NCBI GenBank assembly: GCA_947179485.1
Contig: OX359249.1
Span: forward strand, 37,310,250-37,374,249
Origin: Allacma fusca
Lineage: Eukaryota > Arthropoda > Collembola > Symphypleona > Sminthuridae
DNA: 64,000 bases
Direction: 5' to 3'
In this document: positions 35,161-44,963 of the stretch, one piece after another
How positions within the stretch are numbered: the stretch's first letter is position 1
Layout of the letters: each line of letters starts with the position of its first letter
Program-made: the position numbers and the translations under genes
The notes under the pieces: generated by a model
Told to the model about the DNA's origin: nothing
Database searches by the model: none
What the model saw: only the letters and a program-made list of their open reading frames with translations

Positions 35161-36562
35161 CTATGCATTAGAGGATTCAAGTTCTTTTTGACGTCTTATT
35201 GCTTCATATTTCTCAAGTTCGGATGAGGATCGGCGAATGAGAGATTTTCGTTGGTTTGACTGCCTTGGTTTGCTCAACCGTGCTGGAGCGTTTGAATTGT
35301 CTTTAGGCACAAAGCGGTTAATCTGATTATGTCTAACTCTGTTTCGGAAAAAAGCTTTCCTCTGTTTTGCAACCTTTTCTTGATGACGCTTTTTTTTAGT
35401 ACTTCTGCCGTATTCCTCTTTCATTCGAAGTTTTAAGGCCCAAGCGCATAGTGCAAAGTAAATGTAAAGAAAAATTGCTATCATAGTTTGTATGATTTGT
35501 ACTGCTGTCTCTACATTTACTGCAGTTTCTCTTTCAGCGTTTGAAACGTAACTTAGCCTTCTGGAAGTAGCCAGTTGACACAAAATGGCATTAGCGGTGA
35601 TAAACATAATAACAGCGAAGACCAACATCCCAATAAAAGCGAATACTGTCCATTCAAGGCTCTAAATAATATAGTTCGACTGGTAATCGTACTTTGTATG
35701 GGTGCTAGCCAATATTTTGTATTCACATTTAATATATCACTTACTATTTGTGTGGCAAATAGGAGAAGAACGCCTGCTGTAATTGCAGCCAATGTGTAGA
35801 AAAAAATGGTGACTATCATAGCTGTTTTTGAAGGAAAAATAAAAATTGGAGACTTTTCAAATATTAGAAGAAGATTCTACATATAATGGCTTCTCACCAT
35901 CCTTTAGCGTGTAACATTTCGCTTCTGCATCCTCAGGAGTGTACGGATCAGATGTTCGGGTCTTCAGGATTTGAACACATAATTGATGTTCGGGCATGTC
36001 ACGAAATTCTATCAGTTTCAGCAAACCTGTGAACTGATACAGGTAAAAGTGAGTATAAGTGTGCTTGATGGGTACGGGAAAATACGACAGAACACAACAA
36101 ACGTTACCGTACAATTAGCAGAGCCGCAATAATGATACAACACCGCGTCAGAGTGCAAATTGGGGAGCAACAACATTTACATGGGTTTTTGAGAAATCTT
36201 TTCCCGCAAGATTCTTTTTTTTCGGGTTGATGATATTTTGTATTATATACCATTATACTTTTCTTAGGCTTTGCATGTTGATTATGTGTCTGCAAACTGC
36301 CTGAATGGAAGAAATTATGAAAAGAGCTAAGCGAAGATCCAGACTTTTTAGAAGCCAATGGACTGGGCTCGGAATTATCTGATGAAGTTTTTGGGTTTGG
36401 TGTAACACGTTTAATTTCTTCTTGTTTCGGAGTATTTTTCTGCTCAGGAACATTTTTAGCCCCAGATTTCTGTGAAGTTTTTGAAGGATTATTTTTACTT
36501 GGTCCTCCACCCTGTTTCCGATTTTTGGATTTGGCTCCCGCTTTATTCAGTGGAAATTTCAT
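35161..36562 (-). CDS. Unidentified four-transmembrane protein with basic disordered N-terminus
   Basis: Four exons (36562-36113, 36033-35898, 35821-35745, 35661-35161) give 387 residues. Residues 1-130 are Lys/Ser/Pro/Asn-rich and probably disordered cytosolic sequence, followed by a Cys cluster (CGKRFLKNPCKCCCSPIC) that could be palmitoylated. Four hydrophobic segments follow: CCIIIAALLIFTGLLKLI near 140-157; IVTIFFYTLAAITAGVLLLF near 200; FAFIGMLVFAVIMFITANAI near 228; and IQTMIAIFLYIYFALCAWAL near 275. The C-terminal 100 residues are again very basic. The layout, with a longer first extracellular loop, recalls insect DUF4728- or MARVEL-like tetraspan proteins, but I do not recognise the family with confidence. 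The first donor was chosen as GTACGG so that phase fits the next exon; the nearer GTAACG breaks the frame. Confidence 0.7.
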
Positions 36563-37757
36563 GGCTGATATTAGATTTTGCACTTACTGTGGGTCACTCT
36601 ACAGTCACAGTAGTTGTATTTACTCCTGAAAATTTGTTTCCTAGTGTATTTATTTGAATGGTCAATTTTCTTCTTCATTTCTGAACCCAAAACTTAACAA
36701 TTCCCTTCAACTTTCCGGTACACTACACACGACTACAAATAGACCGGAACGTCCCATTTCCGAATTCCCCATAATCCCAATCCCAATAATCACCATCCAA
36801 TGCATTTGAATACAGCAGTATTTCAAAGACTTATTTTTGACTTAAAGCTCACACGTCCCACAATTTAATTCCTTATTTTTATAAAAACTAAATTCTCACA
36901 AAACATCAATTATTTACGGGACAAATGAATCAAAATATTAGATGTCGCCACATATTAAGCGACCAGCGACAGCCACGGAGCCACTGCACTGGGAATAACC
37001 AATAATTGGTGTTTATTTCAATAAGGCCTTAATTTTAACAAATTTCAAGTTAAACACAGAACAGAAGTTGACAATATTTTGTATTACGGGGGCGGATCGA
37101 TTCTTATCTGCCTGCATCCCAACATTATGAAATTCCATTTTTATTTATCCCGAATTCATCCACGTGAGTGTGCAGAATGAATGGGACTATTTTAATGCAT
37201 AGACAATTTTTTTTTTGAGAATTTAAATATTTTTTATGCAATAATACGTTAAGCTCAACAGTCTAAATTATTTAGAGGAAAAAACTACAAAAATAATTTA
37301 TTGAATAATATTATCGGCATCATTTTTATGGCAACTTTGTGCACACACAAAATTTGGCAAGGTTATAAGTTAAGCATCTATACGAAAGCAAGAAGAAGAA
37401 ATGGCTACGTTATATGTTTTTACATTGCTGTGAATTGTGACTTGTGACTATTCCAGAGGAAACGTTGAACGTATAGCATGTGAAGTATTTCTAGCTTCTG
37501 GTTTTGTAACACCTCACGTTGAGCTCCACTCTAGGATTCGTTTAGTGTTGGTGAGGACTGGGTTGCTGTAACCAGCAGTGCAATCTATGCGGTGTGTCGG
37601 GTAAATTGGTCCTTCATATTGTGAGCTCCAAGATTGAAAACTTTTATTCGGGGTTTGACCGACTAATTCTTAATTAGCTAGTTGTAATTATTTCCATTAC
37701 TCAATTCGACTAATTGGAGTCATTTATTTTGCAGAGGTTCCTCATCTATCGAAAAAA
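36563..37757. promoter_or_regulatory. Head-to-head 5' region of tetraspan gene and UQCRC2
   Basis: About 1.2 kb separates the two start codons on opposite strands, so both promoters lie here. There is no TATA box in a convincing place. A pyrimidine-rich tract and the AG close to 37735 suggest a spliced UQCRC2 leader, which is tentative. Confidence 0.45.
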
Positions 37758-39840
37758 ATGTCTCTCCAGCCCAACTTGACGGCTTATATTAAGAATATTT
37801 CGGTAAAAAGAAACCTTTTCCCTCATAATAAATTTAAATAATTACTTTTCAAGACTATTTGTAAATTCTTGAGTTTTGGAAGATAAGTGGGACTTATCAT
37901 TGCTTAAAATCTGTTATGTTAATTCAAGTGGCCTCCGATGTGGTTTGTGAATACTGGAGTTACAGTCTTGGGCGTAACTTTGTTTCTGAATATTTTAGGC
38001 CAAGAATGTAAGAACTTTTGCAGCTGCAGCTGCTGCAAAAACGAAGGATCCGCAGAGCGAGGCCGTCAACTTCCTTCCCAGGGAGGACCCCAAACAGACC
38101 ACTTGCAATGGAATTGCTGTTGCGTCCGTAGAAACGAATAGACCAGTTTCCAGATTAGCGGTTTATATTAAGTATGTATTTTAGTGAAGGGTTAAAATTG
38201 AGATGGGGTATTTAGAGGGGAGGTGTTACATATTTTTAATCTTTGGATTCCAGGGCTGGTTCGCGATATGAGCAACCGGATAAACTCGGGGTTGTACATG
38301 CTCTACGACTTGCTGCAGGATCAACAACGAAGCAAGTCACTCGTATCGGAATTGCTCGGAACATTGATGCTTTGGGTGGTAATTTGACGTGCACAGTTGG
38401 CCGGGAACATATTGCGTACACTCTTGAAGCGACGAGGGATAAAATGTAAGGGAGGGGATGTCTGACAGTAGTAGGAAGGAAATAGTGCTAATGACTAACT
38501 AAAGTCTTAAAATATAGAATGTTTAATTTAGATGTGAGTGTGTTAGACAATATCTATTGGTTTTTAGTGGAACCCTGTCGAAGTATTTGAAGGAAGTTAG
38601 TTTGAACCAAGCTTTCAAGCCGTGGGAATTACAGGATAACCTCCCTCGTCTGAAGGACGACTTAGCATCAAGACCGGCTGAGGTTCGAGTGTTGGAAGCT
38701 GTCCATAAAGCGGCATTCAGACGAGGTCTTGGATACGGACTCTACAGTCCGAAATTTCGGGCAGGAAGTGTCACAACCGAAGAAGTAATTAGCATATCAT
38801 ATAGCATTACCCTTGAACTTGGTCATGAGTGAAAACCTTCGAGACCAAATAAATAAAATACAAGTATATTATCCTTGAGCTCATTAGTCTTAGTAACAAC
38901 TTTTTATGGTTACTAATTTAATATTATTGAATCATTGCAGCTCCAGGACTATGTGAGGAAAAATTTCGTGGAGGCTAGTGTGGTTGGAGTTGGACTTTCT
39001 CTAGAAGAAACTGCAAATTTTGCTGCCACTCTTAATATTTCTAGTAGGGACAGGCAGTTATGTCCAACCAAATTCGGAGGTGGTGAGTACCGTAAGAACA
39101 AAGGAGGGGATTTAGCCTATGTTGCCATCGTCGCGGAAGGAGCATCGTAAGGAGCATTTATACCCTATTATTTGACACGGTTAACTAGATTTGATACTTT
39201 TTGGTTAAGTTATTAGTTTCTATTTGCCATTTTAGGTTGTCGGATCCCAAGCAAAGCGTTGCTTCGGCCGTTGCTCAGAGGGTTTTGGGTTCGGTCAGTA
39301 GAGCCAAGCGAGGTGTTCCAGCTGGAAAGTTAGCCAGTCTGAATGGAGACAGTAGTGCCGTTAACGCTATAACTGCAAACTACACTGACGGTGGACTTTT
39401 TGGCATTTTCATTGCTGCAACATCAAATGTTGTTGGAGATGCGACTAGAAAAGCAGTTTCCGTGTTAAGAGCCACAACGGCTAATGATACCGACGTTAGT
39501 CGGGCTAAAAGCAGCCTCAAATCAGATATTGCTGCAACACTGGATTCTGAGGCTAACCTAGTCGAAGAATTAGGCCTAAGAAGCCTTCTAACTGGAAGGG
39601 TTAACTCTGTGTCAGAGATTTTACAATTGGTTGATTCAGTTACAACTGCAGATGTTAACGCGGTAATAATTATGTTTAACACTGGCCTTGCTACTGAGAA
39701 CAAAATGTTTTAAGATAATATAACGTTTCTTACTCTTGAATTATTTTCTTGTTTTCCAGATCCTAACCAAGGGAGGTGGTAAATTAGCCCTAGCAGCCTA
39801 CGGCAATATTGCAAATGTACCTTATCTGGACGAACTTTAA
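37758..39840 (+). CDS. UQCRC2: Cytochrome b-c1 complex subunit 2, mitochondrial
   Basis: Core protein 2 of respiratory complex III, in the mitochondrial inner membrane on the matrix side. It belongs to the M16 peptidase-like family but lacks catalysis. Seven exons: 37758-37802, 37999-38171, 38254-38445, 38568-38784, 38941-39146, 39236-39662 and 39760-39840; 446 residues, the family's usual length. The first 30 residues have no acidic residue and carry Lys/Arg and Ala runs, a plausible mitochondrial presequence. The M16 N-terminal domain has GSRYEQPDKLGVVHALRLAA and IDALGGNLTCTVGREH. The zinc motif HxxEH is absent, as expected for this subunit. The C-terminal domain has TDGGLFGIFIAA and LLTGRVNSVSEI, and the protein ends in LAAYGNIANVPYLDEL. 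AATAAA is at 39930-39935. Confidence 0.94.
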
Positions 39841-39929
39841 ATATGTAGGCGACTCGCAGAAAGAAGCCCAGGAAATCCAATTTAGTCGTTGTTAAATTAA
39901 TGTTACAAGTGTAAAAATGAGTAAACTCA

Positions 39930-40042
39930 AATAAAAAATCATTCTTCTCGTATAGTTACTCGTAATGAAGTAATTGTAGTTGTGAGCATGATTAATTTTC
40001 CAAATGCTACTCCAAAATTCACAAGTTAAATGCAATTTTATT
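39930..40042. terminator. Facing polyadenylation signals of UQCRC2 and URB1-like gene
   Basis: AATAAA on the plus strand at 39930-39935 serves UQCRC2. The reverse-complement signal TTTATT at 40037-40042 would serve the convergent minus-strand gene. The two transcripts should end within about 100 bp of each other and may overlap slightly. Confidence 0.55.
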
Positions 40043-40118
40043 GTGCTCATCACCCTCTGCAACAGTATAAATTGACAATGTCCAATAAAAAAACATTAAT
40101 TTAAAAACTGAACCTTAA

Positions 40119-41732
40119 TCAAGTACTAACTTCCTGAATTGGATCATTAGATTTTAATTCACTATTTTCATCCTTAGCTGTCTCATCTGCATCTTCAAGT
40201 ATGTGTTTACCAGCAGCAGCAGCAAATGCATTATTAATTTCTATTCTAAGTTTCACAAATTCAAATAAGGAGGTTCTCGAGGAATTCATCACCGAATTGG
40301 ATTTTAAAGATTCGTACAATTTAGCCACACGAAACTGTAAATTACCATCTCTAGTTACTATATTCGAAACCCACAATGGTAATGAGTGCTTCTCAACCAT
40401 AATTTGCGCAACCTCCGGGATTCCAGCTCCACGGGTTAAAATGCCCACAATGTTTTTTCTTGTTTTCAGCTTTTCCAGGGTAAATGACGAACAAAGAAAT
40501 TTAATCGTCGGTAACTTCTGAGCTATTTTCCAATCCTCCGATGTTTTAAGACCCCAGTAGAGAACATTCAAAACCCATTCTCGACTTTCCCTACACAAAT
40601 TCAGATTCAAAAATTCAGAATATATATGTAAACATATGACCACGGACGGTGATAACATTTAATCGAATAAAAATTAAACTCTTAAAAATACTTCTCCACT
40701 TACTTATTTCCATCTGAAGCATTAAAGAATGGTATAAATTCCGGTAAAATCGACATCTCCAGGATAGGCTTAGCAAGTAAAAATTTGGTCAGTCGGTTAA
40801 ACATGGGGTTAGAAGGTTGTCTCACAACTTCCCAAGCCGCCACTAACCAAGTCGATAACAAGTTACTGATTTTACACTCCCCAAGTTGACCTATCCCACG
40901 TTTAACAGCGAGCAAAAAGTGGAGCCATATCTTGACATCCATATGTTTCGCACACTATACAAAATAAAAATAAATTCCTACAATTCATTTAGAAAACTTA
41001 CTGTACAAAACAAGGATTAAGAATCATCCATTTGAATTCAATTAACCCAACGCTTCAACTACTTACCTTAGGCTGTTGCAAATTAAAGAGTACACGTTTG
41101 TAAGCCAAGAAACTGGCCTTCCTCAAAGCAGCATTCTTCAAAGACAATCCCCGCATGATCAAATAGATCCACCCATTTTGAACAATCTTGATCGCATCGC
41201 ATACATTTTTCTCATCCAGGGTATGGCACAAAACTGGAAGTAAGAACCGCAGGTCATAAAATCCCGCCGGATTAGGTGCATTCCTCATGTTCACATCATA
41301 ATGCATAGCAGTTGTGAAGGCCCTCGATGGATTCAAAGACATCAGTATAGAATTTGCTTTCCCCGAATGAGCAAACAACGGATTTGACACTTTCGACGCC
41401 GTCTCGACCCGCTTGGGTCCAAATAACGCCAAACACTCCATCTCCTTCTTCCGTAATTTCAACATTTCGAAAATCCGCTCATCCCTGGTACTCAGCGAGG
41501 CTCCATAGTTCTCCAGTAAGGTCGTCAAACTGGCATTTTCGTAGTCAATCTCCACCGGCACGGCGCTTTCCTCCGCTACTTCCATAACCAGACCCTCGTC
41601 CTCTTCCTCCTGGGCAACTTTCGGACTTTTACTCACTTCCACAACCGGACCCTCATCCTCTTCCTCCTGGGCAACTTTTGGACTTTTACTCACTTCCCCT
41701 CCCTCATCTTCCGGCTCCAACTTTCGCTTCAT
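40119..41732 (-). CDS. URB1-like protein, C-terminal part only
   Basis: Three exons (41732-41067, 40954-40704, 40590-40119) encode 462 residues. URB1/Npa1 is a nucleolar scaffold for early 60S ribosomal subunit assembly and normally exceeds 1,500-2,000 residues. This protein matches only its late, helical-repeat region: LLENYGASLSTRDERIFEML, then FYDLRFLLPVLCHTL, the block FNRLTKFLLAKPILEMSIL and REWVLNVLYWGLKTSEDW-type sequence. An in-frame TAG lies four codons upstream of the stretch that contains the chosen ATG, so a longer N-terminal extension from this exon is unlikely. Residues 11-55 carry a tandem acidic repeat (VSKSPKVAQEEEDEG twice), likely disordered. Possible explanations are a URB1 split into two genes, a partial duplicate, or 5' exons that I missed. 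It converges on UQCRC2. Confidence 0.72.
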
Positions 41733-43211
41733 CTCTTTAATCTCCCTTCCCAACTAATACTCCTCCTGATCCAATTGGTCCGACTTCCTCACTCTGAAAT
41801 AATCAATTAAAGCCAAATAAATAACCATTCCTGTTTTTAATCCCACTTATTATTCTACTTAACCCAAAGCTCCTACGAGCTCCCACGTTAATTATCATTA
41901 ACAAACTACAAATATTCCAAATAACATTTAAAACATATTGACATCACAACAATATTAACATTTTCAAATCCAAAACTACAACTTCTTTTAATATTACTTT
42001 ACCTCAAATCCGAACTGTGCCTGATCTGGTAATTCGACAATTTTAGCTCATCTCCTTTGAGTGACACAGATGTACTTCCCCTCTAAATGTAATGAAATTG
42101 TCTCGAAAGTAAATAATCCTAATAATTACTACAACTGCAACCATACACCGTCCACATTTCTTCAATCCCGACTACACGTGCAATTTCTGAATTTTGATAT
42201 GGGCAGGATTTAGTACACAGTACCTTTGAGGCTGCACTGGGAACGAGCACTAATAACTACACTGCACATATGAATAGTGCTCACAGCACAGGAGACTTGC
42301 ACTAGCGCACAAGCGAAACATCCCCTCCATTGGATTGGATGCATTGCCAGCTCTCTCTCTCTCTCTCTCTCTCTCAATACTATAAGGAAAGGGATCCTTA
42401 CGCTCATTTCCTAATGGATAGGTTCCCAGGTTCTTGTGTGTGCTCATTCATTAGCATAGCATACGTCCTACGTTCACAGAGTAGACATTTGTTTACCTGC
42501 TCCCAGCCTTGATTACCATACGTTCGTGCTAATTCCCATCCCCATTATATATGGGAATTATTAAACTATATATTATTAATAGATATCATACAGAGCTTGT
42601 GTTTTTGTTACATATGTGCATTGTCAATTACCATTGTAAATTACCATTGTTGTGGTACTGTATTAAGGTAACATTAAATGTTTATTTAAGTTTTATATTT
42701 ACTATTCGTAGGGCATTCCCGGACTAGCTCCGTATTTGTGTATGGACGGTCTATGTATGTGTGAGCATAATGAGGGATATTTCTACCGTATGGTACTTAC
42801 TTACTTATATAGGATGGGAAGATACGAGTGTGTAATTACATGTGTGCCTCATGGAGTCGGAGTCCGACTGCTGTCTGTGGAACTGTTCCCTTAAATTTAG
42901 TATACATAAGAAGAAGGCTTTATATGCCATATTAACGTCCTCTGTCTGTATAATGTAGCATATGGAGGTGGAGATGTACAAAAAAAAATGCGTTCTGGGA
43001 AAACATTTGAACAAGGGTGTTTTTTGAGAGCGGTGATTTTGAGAGGAACACTTGCAATTGAATGGGAAGGACGAGGGACTCTGTGTCTTGGAAGAAGTTC
43101 CTAAGGAATGGATGTTATTTCGGTGAAATCGCGTCGGGCCAGGGGGAAGGGATACTGGAAATAGTGTGGTTGCAACTTAAGTTAAAAAATATGGCAGGCC
43201 TCTTACAAGAA
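41733..43211. other. Promoter side of URB1-like gene and spacer with CT repeat
   Basis: An acceptor-like TTTCAG just upstream (minus strand) of the URB1-like exon, near 41797, suggests a non-coding leader exon. The rest is AT-rich, with a dinucleotide tract described separately. No further gene is seen. Confidence 0.45.
42351..42375. repeat. (CT)n microsatellite
   Basis: An uninterrupted CT dinucleotide run of about 12 units. Confidence 0.9.
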
Positions 43212-43282
43212 GCACCGCTAGTGTAGTGGTATCATGCAAGATTCCCATTCTTGCGACCCGGGTTCGATTCCCGGGCGGTGCA
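43212..43282 (+). tRNA. tRNA-Gly (anticodon CCC)
   Basis: A 71-nt gene folding as a full cloverleaf. The acceptor stem is GCACCGC at 43212-43218 paired with GCGGTGC at 43275-43281, with discriminator A at 43282. The D arm contains TAGTGTAGTGGTA (A box). The anticodon stem CAAGA/TCTTG closes the loop TTCCCAT, with anticodon CCC at 43244-43246. The T arm contains GGTTCGATTCC (B box). There is no intron and CCA is not encoded. A TTTT run just after 43287 would terminate RNA polymerase III. It reads GGG codons. Confidence 0.96.
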
Positions 43283-43610
43283 GTTAACTTTTGCTGGTTT
43301 TTATGATGGTACTTACAATAGATTTTTTTTTTTGGGAATGAAGGGCTTCTTGGTTTGTAGTATTTATAGTAGATAGTATATATAAAATATATAAATAGTT
43401 GAGTTTATTTGAATTAATGAAGGAATAATTTATTAATACAAATTGGAATAACGAAGCGCGAAGTAGTAGTGTCTGCGGTAAAGCTAGTATTATTAACTGT
43501 AATAACTTGGGGAATGAATGACTCATTCAGGATGAGTGTGAAACTAAAGACAAACGTTTGATGTGTAATGTACATAGTAGTAGTAATAGTAAATGATGAA
43601 ATGGGGGAAA

Positions 43611-44963
43611 TTAGGCCTGGAGTTTTTGGAACAAAATGGTTAGTAAGTATTGCTTGAATTTGTGAACAACTTGCTCGATGCTGGAGAGCTTTTCCTCGAC
43701 CATCTGGGACGGAAATGGTTGGAGGTTATTGTGATGGGACTTGAGCCACTTTTCACCTGATTTGGAAGCATGGTGGAGTCGGTAGTTGGCGGATAAATTT
43801 GTCTTTGGTTTGATTACGGGAGATTTATTCCACTTGAATGGGTCGGGGGGATTGGAGTGGTGGACACACTTTTCAGACAATAATCCGGGAATGGATGCCA
43901 AAGGGTCAAATTTCCTGTGCTGGGATGAGAGGAATTCCATATTCGGAGAGGCGTCAACACCCATTTCTGCATGAGAAACTTCAGGGACAGCAGTAGTGGA
44001 GCCGGTGGAAGGAGAGGGATTGCGGGTGGAAGTGGTTCCAGAGTCATCAGATTTATAGCGACGTTCCACGAGTCCTCGTTGGAATAATTCTGCACAGATA
44101 GCTCGAATCCTTTTTGGCAATTCCGCTTCTAGATTGTCCATTTTCGTTTCTAAACTGTCAAGGCGCTCAAGAAATGATTGGCTCCCTTGTACTTTGTTCA
44201 CTGGGGATGTTCGGGCCGGAGTCTCTCCAGTATTTTCACGCTGTTCGTCAATATTATGATTATGACTGCGATTACATGTCTTCCTCACCTGGTCCTTCGG
44301 ACTTCCCTTGACTGTCGTCAGTCTCCGACCCGATGAACCTCCCAGTCTCTTAGTCATTACGTCTACATGAAAAAATGAGAAACTTTTCACATTCGGTAGT
44401 CATTCTGGGAGTGGGAACAGGGTTTTTCTTCTCGTGATAGTCTTTCATGTCACGACAGTATGTTCATGACTCCCTTTTTAGTATACTCTGACAATCAGCA
44501 TCTTCCCCAACATAACTTTCTATGAGTACTTAAAGTATATTACCCCAAAAATAATTGGATTATTACCGCCAACACTTTCCTGCATGTCAAGACTTTGCTT
44601 CTCTTCGTCGGGCCGAGTCTCACAGGAGGATAGGGCCAAATCATTTAGATAACTTTTTCTGGAGCTTTCACTCGTCAGATTGGCAAGACGACCATTCAAC
44701 TTAGCAATAATTTCTCCTTGTCTTTCAATCGTCCTCGTTTTCTTCTCTAACAACTCTTTCATCTTGGCTAACCTTGACTCCAGTTCTTTTACGGCTATTT
44801 CCACAGTGTTATTGGACGGGTTATTCCTATCCCCATCTCCTCCAATTCGTTCGTTAATTTGACCACCTCTCTGCTCCGGAACTTTGATTTTACCCTGTGG
44901 GCAGTGCACGTTCCTTGGGTTCGACTGCCTGGTTATTTCTAGCCATTTGGCTTCGTCCACCAT
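43611..44963 (-). CDS. Unidentified coiled-coil protein
   Basis: Two exons, 44963-44567 and 44362-43611, join in phase and encode 382 residues. The N-terminal exon has a strong coiled coil at about residues 52-95 (IAVKELESRLAKMKELLEKK and onward, with heptad Leu/Ile). The second exon begins with a basic stretch, has a second short coiled coil near residues 190-215 (FLERLDSLETKMDNLEAEL), and then Ser/Thr/Pro-rich sequence. Its end (residues 290-382) is richer in aromatic and basic residues and has a hydrophobic helix, VVHKFKQYLLTILFQKL. No enzymatic motif, signal peptide or membrane segment is evident. The layout would fit a cytoskeletal or centrosomal adaptor, which is only a guess. The tRNA-Gly gene lies about 330 bp beyond its stop. 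Confidence 0.7.
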
